In this document: one piece after another, positions 56,101-64,000 of the stretch
Layout: every line of letters begins with the position of its first letter
How positions within the stretch are numbered: position 1 is the stretch's first letter
Assembly: GCA_964477035.1 (NCBI GenBank)
Contig: CAYZCW010000002.1
Location: 62,001-126,000 of the forward strand
DNA length: 64,000 nt
Reading direction: 5' to 3'
Source: SLSG01 sp964477035
GTDB taxonomy: Bacteria; Bacteroidota; Bacteroidia; Bacteroidales; UBA7960
Position numbers and translations under genes: made by a program
Notes under the pieces: generated by a model
What the model was told of the DNA's origin: nothing
What the model saw: only the letters and a program-made list of their open reading frames with translations
Databases searched by the model: none

Positions 56101-56614
56101 AGTCTGCAAAGCGCTTTAGCTCATTGATTGAATAGTCCCCGGATAGGTTGACATTGATGATGGGAAACTCTGAAAAATCGATGTCCAGGACCATCGGGTC
56201 AGCGGGCAGGTCGGAAGGCAGGTCCGGTCTGACCCGGTCCACGGCATCCTTTACGTCCTGAAGGGCCCCTTTGAGGTTCACATCCGTCTGAAACTCCACA
56301 AAGATGTCGGAATTGTCCTGGGAAGAGGTGGACCGGAGGACCTTGATTCCGGTCAGGGTGTTGATTTCGTTTTCCAGAGGCCTGGTGATCAGGTTTTCAA
56401 TATCCAGGGGGGGGTTCCCGGGATAGATTGTCTTGACCAGGATGGTCGGAACCACCACATCGGGGAACAACTCTTTGGGCAGTGACCGGTAGGAAAATGT
56501 TCCGAAAACGGCCAATAGAACGGTCACCATAAAGACCGTGTGTTTGTTCTTCAGGGCCAGGGTCGTTGGCCTGAATTCCCTGGTTCGTACCTGGGTGCTG
56601 TTGTTCTCAGCCAT
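53168..56614 (-). CDS. RND-family efflux pump inner-membrane protein (AcrB/MdtB-like)
   Basis: An 1148-residue pump with the twofold RND layout: TM1 near residues 27-45, a large periplasmic loop, TM2-6 including ALGLLVDNAIVAVDN with the proton-relay Asp, TM7 after about residue 600, a second loop and TM8-12. It differs from E. coli AcrB in having extra hydrophobic segments (LLISGSLILAGG, LLILAGLLLAIGHF) around the middle. It works with the adaptor and TolC-like genes directly upstream in the same operon. Substrates are unknown: toxic compounds or envelope lipids are possible. Confidence 0.94.
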   Translation of the reverse strand: MAENNSTQVRTREFRPTTLALKNKHTVFMVTVLLAVFGTFSYRSLPKELFPDVVVPTILVKTIYPGNPPLDIENLITRPLENEINTLTGIKVLRSTSSQDNSDIFVEFQTDVNLKGALQDVKDAVDRVRPDLPSDLPADPMVLDIDFSEFPIINVNLSGDYSINELKRFADYLEEEIESIPEISKVDITGVEEREIQVLADPLKMDAYQLGFDDIENAIRAENVSIAGGSVLFDDQTRWAVRTVGEFEDVREMESIIVKHEDQQIVYLRDLAEVVDTYADPMSFARLDDQPVVSLQVVKKSGENLLSATSKIFMLLDDARQSGTLPPELTITLTNDQSEEIRGQLSNLENSVIMAVILVVVVLFLFLGLKNALFVGIAIPLSMLISFLVFGLASIQINMIVLFSLILALGLLVDNAIVAVDNIFRFAGNEYSIFEAAKRAIGEIAWPIITSTATTLSAFLPLAFWGGIVGEFMKYMPLTLIIVLTSSLFVALIIIPVFSYTFFRKKDKQPARPAGPHPSGWRRKLLISGSLILAGGLFHISGTMLPGNLLILAGLLLAIGHFILGRLARWFRDTVLPLNERLYERTLRYALRGRNPYLFVGGTLLFLLLAIAFFSFRSPNVLFFPENEPKYINVLAEMPIGTDITETDNRIREVERHIEEIIRPYRPIVKSILTTVGRGAAGENDMGAVDAPSKARITITFIEFENRGGISTTDIMASISRELTGTHAGIDFMIEKNMAGPPAGRAVNLEVSGRNLQQLIALTDSIQKAIEGSGIEGIEGLKADMDKDNPEIIVHIDREAARRFGLSTHAVANNIRTALFGKEVSSFKIGEEEFPIQLRLQEDFRHRLSTLMNQRITFRSQSSGRLMQVPISAVARAEYNKTYGSIKRINLNRVVTLSSNVLPGYNANKVNQQIRELLEDFEFPDGYRYEFTGEQQEQQESMAFLIRALLIAVSLIALILVTQFNSVLKPFIIIGSVIFSTAGVFFGLALFNMEFVVIMTGIGIVSLAGVVVNNAIVLVDYTDYLHKQRKAELGIPEEHYLDPKESLRCIQQAGMTRFRPVVLTAITTVLGLFPLAVGLNLNFVTLLTRLNPQIYFGGDNAAFWGPMSWTVIFGLTVATFLTLVIVPGMYQIILLTKRKAKKILQQLG

Positions 56615-56645
56615 GGTTTATGCGTTTTTATTCCCGGTGAACCTT

Positions 56646-57857
56646 TTACTGTCCTGTTGCCATATCCTCCCTCCCTTGCTCGATACGCAGGAGGGTTCCG
56701 TCCGCAACCTGGTTATGGCCTTTGTCAATCAGCTGCATCCCGGACTGCAATCCGGCGCGCACCAGGGTATTCCCCTCACCGTCCGGTCCACGCTCAATGT
56801 AGGTCTTTGCTGCCACCAAATCCCCGTTTCTGGCTTGTGCGGTATAGACAAAATGTCCCTGAATATCCTGTTTAACCAGGATGGAAGGAACCACATACAC
56901 GCTTTCTTCTTCCGCCACGGGGATGCTGAGGTTTGCCATCATATTGGGTTTGAACCTGTCTTCGGTATTTCCGATCAGCAACTGCACCCGGAAAGTTCTG
57001 TTCTCCGGGTTGATGACATGTCCGATGCGATGGACCGGCACATGCATGTCCTGTCCGGGATAAGCCGGAAAACGCAGGATGACCGGATCGCCGGTTCCGA
57101 TTGCCCCCAGGAATGACTCCGAAATATCGGCATTCACGTATAGGGATTCCAGGTTGATGAGGTTCATGACCCTGGATCCGGGCATGGCAAGCTCTCCTTC
57201 CTTAAGGAAAATGTCGTCCACGATGCCGGCAAAGGGTGCGCGCATCACGGACATGTCCAACTGCGACTCCAGGGTTTTGAGCCGGGTCTCCAGCGAGCGC
57301 ACCGCATTGCGGGCCTCCAGGTATTGCATTTCGCTGCCGATCTGCTGGTCCCACAGCCCCTTTTGCCTTTCATAGACAGTTCTGGCAAGCTCCAGACCCG
57401 ACAGCACCTCCTGGATATTGCTTTCCAGCACCTGGGAATTCAGTCGGGCAACAACCTGGCCGGCACCGACCCGCTGGCCCTTAGCCACCGGGATGGATTG
57501 GATCTGGCCGTTGGTTTCCGGACTGATCACGGCCGATTGAACCGCCTCCACGGATGCCGTGGCCTGGATGAACTGTTCGAATGAACCTGGTTGGACTTGG
57601 ATGACCGTTACCGGAACCTGTGAACGGCTCCTGGGTCGTTCCCCCATCTGCTCAAGCAACCTGTCCAGTTCGTTGATCCTCAATGTCAGCTCATTGATTT
57701 GAGACTGGTAGGTGCTGATCTGCTCCCTGATCACTTTGGGATCGTTTTCCTCAGCCTGGCTGGTGCAGCCGGAATGGAGGAACAGGGAAATTAGCAGGAG
57801 CCCGGCCAGCACGCCGGTGGGGGCAAGTCTTTGGGATGTTCTTTTGTCGGGATGCAT
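56646..57857 (-). CDS. RND efflux periplasmic adaptor (membrane fusion protein) lipoprotein
   Basis: A 403-residue lipoprotein (lipobox HSGC, Cys at about 31). A short coiled coil (KVIREQISTYQSQINEL) precedes the lipoyl half-motif VISPETNGQIQSIPVAKGQRV, an alpha-hairpin, the second lipoyl half MRAPFAGIVDDIFLKEGEL and a beta-barrel. It bridges the RND pump and the TolC-like channel. It lies 31 bp before the pump and 54 bp after the TolC-like gene. Confidence 0.92.
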   Translation of the reverse strand: MHPDKRTSQRLAPTGVLAGLLLISLFLHSGCTSQAEENDPKVIREQISTYQSQINELTLRINELDRLLEQMGERPRSRSQVPVTVIQVQPGSFEQFIQATASVEAVQSAVISPETNGQIQSIPVAKGQRVGAGQVVARLNSQVLESNIQEVLSGLELARTVYERQKGLWDQQIGSEMQYLEARNAVRSLETRLKTLESQLDMSVMRAPFAGIVDDIFLKEGELAMPGSRVMNLINLESLYVNADISESFLGAIGTGDPVILRFPAYPGQDMHVPVHRIGHVINPENRTFRVQLLIGNTEDRFKPNMMANLSIPVAEEESVYVVPSILVKQDIQGHFVYTAQARNGDLVAAKTYIERGPDGEGNTLVRAGLQSGMQLIDKGHNQVADGTLLRIEQGREDMATGQ

Positions 57858-57911
57858 GTTGTTTTTTTTTGTCGGGATTTCTTTTATGATGGAGCAGGGA
57901 CCAGGGGGATA

Positions 57912-59279
57912 TCAGGGACGTCCCAGGGCCTTATCGAGGTTGTTTTTAGCATGGAGCAGGTCAAACATGGCCTGGAGGTATTGGGATTGCGTGGTCAGCA
58001 GCTGGTCATTTGCCTGGGTCAGCTCGAGGCTCGTGGCAAGGCCTTCCCTGTGCATGATCCGGGTCCGTTGAAAAATCCGCCTGGCAAGTTCCAGGTTGCC
58101 CTGCTGGTTCTGGTATTGGTCCAGGGCCGTGGCAAAGGCGTCCCTGGCTTCCTGCATCTGCAAATGGAGGGACTCCGCCGTTTCTTCCCGGGCAAGCCGG
58201 GCCTTTTCCAGTTCGATGCGTGCCTGCCGGACCCTTGAAGACCGCATGCCACTGGAGAATATGGGGATGTTGAGGTTCAGCCCGAAAAACGTACTGGGAA
58301 ACCAGGATTTTCCTGCCTGAAAAAAACTGAATTCATTGCGCATGGCCATTTCCTGCCTGGTGAATGAGGCCGATACACTGGGCAGGAACAAGCTTTGTTC
58401 ACGCCGCAGCAACATGGCATTGAAGTTTTCCTGAGAGGCCATGACCTGGTAGTCAATATGACGGGCCGGATCGAAGGTTTCTGCCCTGGCAGCCTCCAGG
58501 ACCAGGCTGGTCAGCAGGGGCTCCAGTTCATCGGTGAGGAGGATTTCCGTATCCAGGGGAATTCCCGACTGGAATTTCAAAAGATTGATGGTCAGTTTTT
58601 TTTGCCTTTCCAGGGCGTAAAGGGTGTGCTGCATATTGGCCACAGCCAATTGAAGCTGGTCCACGTTGATCGGGTCTGTGAACCCGGCTTCCATGATCTG
58701 TCGGGTTTCATGGAGGGTTTGCTGCATATTGGACAGGTTCACGGAAACAATGCCCAGGTTCTCTTTCGCCATGAGGGCCAAAAGATAGGTCTCGGTCACC
58801 ATGTTTTTAACCTCCAGAGCGGTTCTTTCCAGGTTCTTTGCAGCAAGGTCACGGTAGATTCTTGCGGCGCGCAGCCCGACCAGATACTCTCCGCTGAACA
58901 CCAACTGGTTTACAGATGCCGTGGCGGTCAGGGTCTGCTCCGTCCCAAACCGGATCTCGGCCAGTTCCCCTGGCTGTCCGCCCAAAAATTCCGCAGGGAT
59001 CAGGGAGGTGGGGATGTCCAGGTAATAATTGTATCCCACCGAGGCGTTCACCTGAGGAAGGCCTGTGGCCAGGGTTTCCCGGGCCTGTTTGTCGGCGGCC
59101 TCCACATCCAGCCGTGCCCTGCGTGTCATGACGCTTTGCCTGACCGCAAGCTCACGCGCCTGGTTCAGGCTGAGGGGCAGCACCGTCTCCCCGTTTGCGT
59201 TTGCCCACATCGGGGATAATAAGAACAGGACACCGGCCGAGGCAAGCAGCCGGGATAGAGAGGCAGGAAACTTTTTCAT
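57912..59279 (-). CDS. TolC-family outer-membrane efflux protein
   Basis: A 455-residue exported protein with a signal peptide (1-28) and the duplicated helical-barrel pattern of TolC. LSLNQARELAVRQS starts the first repeat, GYNYYLDIPTSLIP is the first strand pair, and RVRQARIELEKARLAREE ends the second. It is the outer-membrane exit duct for the adaptor and pump encoded behind it. Confidence 0.92.
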   Translation of the reverse strand: MKKFPASLSRLLASAGVLFLLSPMWANANGETVLPLSLNQARELAVRQSVMTRRARLDVEAADKQARETLATGLPQVNASVGYNYYLDIPTSLIPAEFLGGQPGELAEIRFGTEQTLTATASVNQLVFSGEYLVGLRAARIYRDLAAKNLERTALEVKNMVTETYLLALMAKENLGIVSVNLSNMQQTLHETRQIMEAGFTDPINVDQLQLAVANMQHTLYALERQKKLTINLLKFQSGIPLDTEILLTDELEPLLTSLVLEAARAETFDPARHIDYQVMASQENFNAMLLRREQSLFLPSVSASFTRQEMAMRNEFSFFQAGKSWFPSTFFGLNLNIPIFSSGMRSSRVRQARIELEKARLAREETAESLHLQMQEARDAFATALDQYQNQQGNLELARRIFQRTRIMHREGLATSLELTQANDQLLTTQSQYLQAMFDLLHAKNNLDKALGRP

Positions 59280-59334
59280 ATCATGACGGTATGTTTTCAG
59301 TCAATCATTGGTCTCTTGGGTCATCAATGGGGAA

Positions 59335-59976
59335 TCAGGCCCGGGAGGGGATGTCTTGCCGGGCCATGAGTCCTTCAAGGTATTTTGTGCCTTTTTCGTT
59401 GGAAATGCCCCTGACATGGTAAATGAACAGGGTGTGGAAGACCTCCCCGAAAGAGAATTTGTCCATCCCTTCCACCTCCCTCCGGGCATACATCTCAAGC
59501 CGGCTTACATAGGCCATGGCGATGATTTCATAATTTAAATCGCTCAGGTAAAGGCCTTCCCGGATCCCCCGGGCAATGTTTCCCATGATGTGGTCGAAGA
59601 TGGTCCGCCGTTTGAAAGCAAGGACTTCCGCCCATATTTCGGGATAGGCCTTCTTCAAATCGTAATACATGACCGGGTTGACGGTTTTGATGTGATCGGC
59701 AATGAAACGGGACATGCTGAACAGCTGGTCTATGGCGTTGTGGTTTTCCTCAGCCAGCATCTGGTCAATCCCGCATTTTTGGCTGTCAATCATCGACCGG
59801 ACCACTTTTCTTACCAGGTCCTCCTTGTCAGAGAAATGCTGGTACAGGGTCTTCTTGGAGACGCCCAATTCCCTGGAAAGATCCGACATGGTGACGCTTT
59901 TGATGCCGTAACGCATGAAGAACCCGGCAATTTTTTCAATCAGTTCGGTCCCTTGCAGCATTTGTGGGGGTTTCAT
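59335..59976 (-). CDS. TetR/AcrR-family transcriptional regulator
   Basis: A 213-residue regulator. The N-terminal helix-turn-helix is clear (GIKSVTMSDLSRELGVSKKT then LYQHFSDKEDL). The C-terminal ligand-binding domain is variable. As first gene of tetR-tolC-mfp-RND it probably represses its own operon. A 28-bp interrupted palindrome 51 bp upstream is the candidate operator. The start could also be five residues later (MLQGTELIEK). Confidence 0.92.
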   Translation of the reverse strand: MKPPQMLQGTELIEKIAGFFMRYGIKSVTMSDLSRELGVSKKTLYQHFSDKEDLVRKVVRSMIDSQKCGIDQMLAEENHNAIDQLFSMSRFIADHIKTVNPVMYYDLKKAYPEIWAEVLAFKRRTIFDHIMGNIARGIREGLYLSDLNYEIIAMAYVSRLEMYARREVEGMDKFSFGEVFHTLFIYHVRGISNEKGTKYLEGLMARQDIPSRA

Positions 59977-60026
59977 TCAGAACAATCCGACGGCCAATGG
60001 CCCACGCAAGAAAAAAAATAAACCCG

Positions 60027-60054
60027 GGAAACCATTATGTTGTAAATAGTTTCC
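60027..60054. promoter_or_regulatory. Candidate operator of the TetR regulator
   Basis: Inverted repeat with outer arms GGAAAC and GTTTCC, extending to GGAAACYATT/AATRGTTTCC with one mismatch and an eight-base centre. It lies in the 222-bp divergent gap between tetR and the S46 peptidase gene. Confidence 0.45.
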
Positions 60055-60114
60055 GTGGTATAACCTTTGTCCTTTCGTTTTGTTCAACGGGCGATTCAAT
60101 ATCATTAATTCCAG

Positions 60115-60122
60115 TATATTTG
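60115..60122 (+). promoter_or_regulatory. Candidate -7 promoter element of the S46 peptidase gene
   Basis: TATATTTG is a perfect TAnnTTTG match 76 bases upstream of the start codon. The -33 region is weak. Confidence 0.5.
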
Positions 60123-60198
60123 TCGTCGGATGCTTTTTTCCTGAGGGTTCTCATGCCCTTTTCAGTCAAGACTTAATAACACACCAAACCTGGAAATC

Positions 60199-62352
60199 AT
60201 GTCGGTAAGAAGAATCATGGCAACCGCGTTGGTAGTCTGCTTCGTGGCTTTGCGGGCCCTGGCCGTGGAAGGAATGTGGGTCCCGTTGAATATTCACAAG
60301 AATATCCAAGACATGCAGCAGATGGGCCTGCGTCTGACTGCCAGCGAGCTTTACAATGAATTGGATCCCAGTTTAAAAGACGGTATCGTCCGTTTCGGCC
60401 GGGGCTGCACCGGCTCATTCATTTCTGCAGATGGCCTGGTCCTGACGAACCACCACTGCGGCTATGGGCAGATCCAGGCCCACAGCAGCGTCGGGAATGA
60501 TTACCTGACCCATGGCTTCTGGGCGCCGGACAGGGAGGGGGAACTGCCCAACGAAGGACTGACCGTCAGCATCCTGGTCCGCATGGAGGATGTTACGGAG
60601 CGGGTCCTTGGGACCTTGCAGTCCGGCATGACCGAAGCCGACCGGGCAACCGCCGTGAGGGAGGCCTCATCCGCCATTGTGGATGAGGCCCGGGAAGGGG
60701 GGCGTTACGAAGCCCAGGTGAGTCCTTTCTTTTACGGGGATGAGTATTTCCTGTTTGTCTACGAGGTCTTTCGGGATGTTCGCCTGGTGGGTGCGCCCCC
60801 CTCATCCATCGGCAAGTTCGGGGGCGATGTGGACAACTGGATGTGGCCCAGGCATTCGGGCGATTTCGCCCTCTTCAGGGTGTATGCCGGCCCGGACAAT
60901 GGCCCGGCCGACTTCCATGAGGATAATATACCCTACCGGCCGGCCCATTACTTTCCGCTGTCGAACCGTACTCCTGAGGTTCATGATTTTACCATGGTAT
61001 ACGGCTTTCCGGGGCGGACCAGCCGCTACCTCACCTCCGGTGCCGTGGCCCTTGTGACCGGGCGTGAGAACCCCATGGGCATCGGACTGCGCACCCGCAT
61101 CCTTGAACTCTATGAGCAGGGGATGTCCGAAAGCGACAAGGTACGCATTCAGTATGCCGCCAAACACGCCCGCATATCCAATGCGTGGAAGCGATGGATG
61201 GGCGAAAACCGTGGACTGGAGCGGCTGGATGCCATTGGAGTCAAACGCCGGCAGGAAGCCGCTTTTGAGCGCTGGACCCGGGAGGATCCCGGGGCAGGGG
61301 GCTATGCCGGGCTGATGGATGCCTTTTCGGAGGTTTACCAGGACTATGGCCCCTTACGGTATGCTTCCCGGCTGTATGCGGAATCCATACGCAACATCGA
61401 ACTGGTTCGCTTCGCCTCGGGGTTTGAAACCCTGGTACGCCTCAGCAGGGCAGAGGATCCTGATCCGGACAGGATCAGCAGGGAGGTGGCCCGCCTCAGG
61501 TCCGCCGCAGGCGCCTTCTTCAGGGATTACAACCAGGCCATTGACCAAAGAGTGGCCGGGGCGATGATTGATGCCTGTCTGGAGCTGTCCGAACCCGGTT
61601 TTGTGCCTCCTCCCTTGCAATCGGTGGGTTCTCATGCGCAGGCTTTTGTGGACCGCCTGTTCAGCCGTTCCATCCTGGCCACTGAAAAAACCACGATGGA
61701 CTTGCTGGCGGCTTACCGGTCAGGGGATGTCCGCAGGCTGGAGCGCGACCCTGCCTTTGCTTTTGCTTCCGCCATGGAAGCCTATCATAACGAGCAGATA
61801 CGTCCCGGGGAACGCGCACTGGAAAGCCGGCTGGACAGTTTGTACCGCCTGTATACGGCAGGACTCCGGCAAATGAACCCGGAAACAAACTTTTTCCCGG
61901 ATGCCAACGGAACCCTCAGGATCAGTTATGGCAGGGTGGAAGGCTCCTACCCGCGTGATGCCGTGGCCTATCTGCCTTATGCCACCGCCGGGGGCATCCT
62001 TGAGAAGGCGGCGCAGGCAGAGCAGATCAGCGATTACCGCATTCCGGAGCGTCTGGAACGTCTGATCCGGGAACAGGATTTCGTCCCTTACAACCACGGG
62101 GAAAAGCTGGTAACCAATTTTATCGCCAGCAACCACACCACCGGTGGCAATTCGGGCAGTCCGGTGCTCGGGGCCAGCGGGGAGTTGATCGGGTTGAATT
62201 TTGATCGCAGCTGGGAGAGCACCATGAGCGACATCCTGTTCGATCCGGAACAATGCCGCAATATTTCCGTGAACAGCCAGTACATTCTCTGGGTCATCGG
62301 CACCTACGCCGGACAGGGGTGGCTGATAGAAGAACTGCACATCACGCCATGA
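60199..62352 (+). CDS. S46-family dipeptidyl-peptidase, DPP11-like (Asp/Glu-specific)
   Basis: A 717-residue exported serine peptidase with a signal peptide ending near ALAVEG. Catalytic residues: His in TNHHCGYG (85/86), Asp in GGDVDNW (210 or 212) and Ser652 in TGGNSGSPV. Eighteen residues after the Ser is Arg670 in NFDR. In Porphyromonas the same spacing puts Arg673 in DPP11, which sets Asp/Glu preference at P1, whereas DPP7 has Gly. I therefore call it DPP11-like. It generates dipeptides in the periplasm. It is not clustered with other peptidases. Confidence 0.92.
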   Translation: MSVRRIMATALVVCFVALRALAVEGMWVPLNIHKNIQDMQQMGLRLTASELYNELDPSLKDGIVRFGRGCTGSFISADGLVLTNHHCGYGQIQAHSSVGNDYLTHGFWAPDREGELPNEGLTVSILVRMEDVTERVLGTLQSGMTEADRATAVREASSAIVDEAREGGRYEAQVSPFFYGDEYFLFVYEVFRDVRLVGAPPSSIGKFGGDVDNWMWPRHSGDFALFRVYAGPDNGPADFHEDNIPYRPAHYFPLSNRTPEVHDFTMVYGFPGRTSRYLTSGAVALVTGRENPMGIGLRTRILELYEQGMSESDKVRIQYAAKHARISNAWKRWMGENRGLERLDAIGVKRRQEAAFERWTREDPGAGGYAGLMDAFSEVYQDYGPLRYASRLYAESIRNIELVRFASGFETLVRLSRAEDPDPDRISREVARLRSAAGAFFRDYNQAIDQRVAGAMIDACLELSEPGFVPPPLQSVGSHAQAFVDRLFSRSILATEKTTMDLLAAYRSGDVRRLERDPAFAFASAMEAYHNEQIRPGERALESRLDSLYRLYTAGLRQMNPETNFFPDANGTLRISYGRVEGSYPRDAVAYLPYATAGGILEKAAQAEQISDYRIPERLERLIREQDFVPYNHGEKLVTNFIASNHTTGGNSGSPVLGASGELIGLNFDRSWESTMSDILFDPEQCRNISVNSQYILWVIGTYAGQGWLIEELHITP

Positions 62353-62400
62353 CCCTTACGTGGCAGGGCCGGGGAACCCTGGCGCCTGCCCGGCAAGGAC

Positions 62401-64000
62401 TCAGAGGCTGCCGGCACCGGCCAGGATCATCAGGGATCTTGACGGCAACGTGGCAAGACCCTTGATGGGTTCTTCATATCCCGGGGTATCCACTCCCTTT
62501 TCATCGACCCCGTACTTGGTGGCAACCACCCTCCAGTCTCCCGGCGGGAGGTCCACATCCAGTTCATGGGCATTGGCATTGTAAAAGACCAGGATGTCCT
62601 TCCAGGAGTCCCCGTTGGCGTGGTCTGAAAGATGAAAGCCCAGCGCCCGTTCATCAGGCACATCCAGAAACCTCAGGTGCCGGGCCACCATGCCGGCCGA
62701 TGGCATGCGGAAGGCGGGATGGTTGCGCCGCAGGCGGATCATGTCCCGGTAGAAGGAAAACACCTCCCGGTAGTTGGATTTGTTCGTCCACACCAGCTGG
62801 TTGATGGAATCGGGCAGGTTGTAGCTGTTGTGTTCCCCGAACTTGGTGCGCACCAGTTCCTCCCCGGCATGCAGGAAGGCCACCCCCTGGGAGGTCAGTA
62901 CGATGCCGTTGGCCAGCTTTTGGATGTCCAGCTTGTCCTGTTTGCTGCAAGGGTCACAGGTATACACGATCTTGTCCCACAGGCAGGGGTTGTCGTGGCA
63001 GGTGACGTAAGTGATGGTCTTCAGCGGGCTGTCGGCCCAGGGGGCGTCCGAATAGTTCACCCCGGAAAAGTCTACCTGCGGGTGGTCGGTGGAGGCCACC
63101 ACACCGAACCGGAGGCTCTCTTTCACCCCCGTGCGGCCCACCATGAAACCCTGGTCCAGGTTGTCGTACCAGTGACCCCGTATCGCGTCACGGATGTCGT
63201 CGCTGAATACGGCGATCCCATCCAGGCGGGCGGCATGGGCCTTGATGGCGCGGTCTTTCTCAGGGAGCGGGGTGTCGCCGGCTGTCCAGCCCTCCCCGTA
63301 TAGGAAAATATCCGGATTGACCTGGTTCAGTTCCTGGCGGATCCGGTTCATGGTTTCGATGTCGTGAAGGCCCATCAGGTCAAAACGGAACCCGTCGATG
63401 CGGTACTCCGTGGCCCAGTATTTCAGGGACTCGATCATGAACTGCCGCATCATGGGCCGTTCCGAGGCCGTTTCATTGCCACATGCGGCCCCGTCCGAAT
63501 AGCTCCCGTCGGGGTTCATCCGGAAGAAATACCCGGGCGATAGCTGCTCAAAGGGGGAGCCTGCCGCATCGTACATGTGGTTGTACACCACATCCATGAT
63601 CACACGAATCCCCTGCCTGTGCATGGCCTGGACCATTTGCTTGAACTCCCTGATGCGGACCTCTCCGTCGAAGGGATTGGTGGAATAAGATCCCTGGGGG
63701 ACGTTGTAGTTCTTGGGGTCGTAACCCCAGTTGAATTGCGGCCTGTCCAGCCTGGTTTCGTCGATGGTCGCGAAATCGTAGACCGGAAGCAGGTGCACGT
63801 GGGTAATGCCCAGTTCCTTTAAGTGGTCAATGCCTGTGGACTGGCCGCAGGGAGTCGTCGTCCCCGTCTCTGTAAAAGCCAGGTACTTGCCGCGGTGCAG
63901 GATGCCCGAGCTGGGATGAATGGAGAAATCCCGTACATGAACCTCCCAGATGACAATGTCTGCAAAGCTTTCCAGGGGAGGCCTGTTGTCTGTCTCCCAT
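62401..64000 (-). CDS. Type I pullulanase (GH13), N-terminus beyond the window
   Basis: At least 533 residues of a GH13 debranching enzyme. The reading frame is open through the right edge (codons from 63999), so the N-terminal domains are cut off. Visible pieces: IVIWEVHVRDFSI, the pullulanase signature FNWGYDPKNYNVPQG, the nucleophile Asp in YRIDGFRFDLMGLHD, the acid/base Glu in LYGEGW and the stabilising Asp in VTCHDNP. It hydrolyses alpha-1,6 links in pullulan, starch or glycogen branches. The C-terminus is a beta-sandwich. It is convergent with the S46 gene, 48 bp apart. Whether it is secreted cannot be seen. Confidence 0.93.
   Translation of the reverse strand, partial: WETDNRPPLESFADIVIWEVHVRDFSIHPSSGILHRGKYLAFTETGTTTPCGQSTGIDHLKELGITHVHLLPVYDFATIDETRLDRPQFNWGYDPKNYNVPQGSYSTNPFDGEVRIREFKQMVQAMHRQGIRVIMDVVYNHMYDAAGSPFEQLSPGYFFRMNPDGSYSDGAACGNETASERPMMRQFMIESLKYWATEYRIDGFRFDLMGLHDIETMNRIRQELNQVNPDIFLYGEGWTAGDTPLPEKDRAIKAHAARLDGIAVFSDDIRDAIRGHWYDNLDQGFMVGRTGVKESLRFGVVASTDHPQVDFSGVNYSDAPWADSPLKTITYVTCHDNPCLWDKIVYTCDPCSKQDKLDIQKLANGIVLTSQGVAFLHAGEELVRTKFGEHNSYNLPDSINQLVWTNKSNYREVFSFYRDMIRLRRNHPAFRMPSAGMVARHLRFLDVPDERALGFHLSDHANGDSWKDILVFYNANAHELDVDLPPGDWRVVATKYGVDEKGVDTPGYEEPIKGLATLPSRSLMILAGAGSL

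Noticed and set aside
1..64000. tRNA, rRNA, CRISPR, insertion sequence or prophage
   Set aside because: I looked for cloverleaf-like segments, regularly spaced repeats and transposase or integrase motifs and saw none; a dedicated RNA and repeat search would be needed to be certain.

Overview
The window is a GC-rich chromosomal segment of a Bacteroidota bacterium, most likely Bacteroidales-like. I infer this from several lineage markers together: a SusC/SusD outer-membrane pair, GldF/GldG gliding-type genes, an S46 dipeptidyl-peptidase, a Nudix-fold AraR regulator, lipoprotein signals on surface enzymes, and promoters with the TAnnTTTG (-7) element instead of sigma-70 boxes. I saw no rRNA, tRNA, CRISPR array, insertion sequence or prophage. 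The 3' part of a pullulanase gene runs off the right edge, and the first gene starts exactly at base 1.

Region 1 (1-29 kb) reads as one nutritional programme. It opens with a complete trans-4-hydroxy-L-proline degradation operon: pyrroline-hydroxycarboxylate deaminase, ketoglutarate-semialdehyde dehydrogenase, hydroxyproline 2-epimerase and D-hydroxyproline dehydrogenase. Convergent to it is a minus-strand block of Na+ symporter, GH97 glycosidase and DPP IV-type peptidase. A 428-bp divergent control region separates that block from susC-susD and a GH127 beta-L-arabinofuranosidase. Then come a sugar symporter, AraR, araA, araD, araB and aldose epimerase, followed by a DUF885 metallopeptidase and an NSS amino-acid transporter. 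Beta-L-arabinose on hydroxyproline, alpha-galactose on serine and a hydroxyproline backbone are the chemistry of plant extensins. I therefore propose a hydroxyproline-rich glycoprotein utilisation locus. Three GTGT-N7-ACAC palindromes, two in the divergent region and one before the symporter-araR operon, are candidate AraR operators tying the blocks together.

Region 2 (29-41 kb) holds a GH20 hexosaminidase lipoprotein, another Na+ symporter, an M20 amidohydrolase next to a GH3-type acyl-amido synthetase (a possible N-acyl amino acid cycle), a split saccharopine pathway (LOR and saccharopine dehydrogenase proteins) and a large KamA-family radical SAM aminomutase whose residues look more like glutamate than lysine 2,3-aminomutase.

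Region 3 (41-53 kb) is mostly housekeeping: purC, phoH, a SAM hydroxide adenosyltransferase, a GldF-GldG fusion carrying an 11-G tract, a DUF4340-like protein, dnaN, an ABC-F ATPase, a cold-shock protein, and an ATP-dependent PEP carboxykinase with an unexplained C-terminal extension of about 213 residues.

Region 4 (53-64 kb) has a tetR-tolC-mfp-RND efflux operon with a palindromic candidate operator, an S46 peptidase with the Asp/Glu-specificity arginine of DPP11, and the pullulanase.
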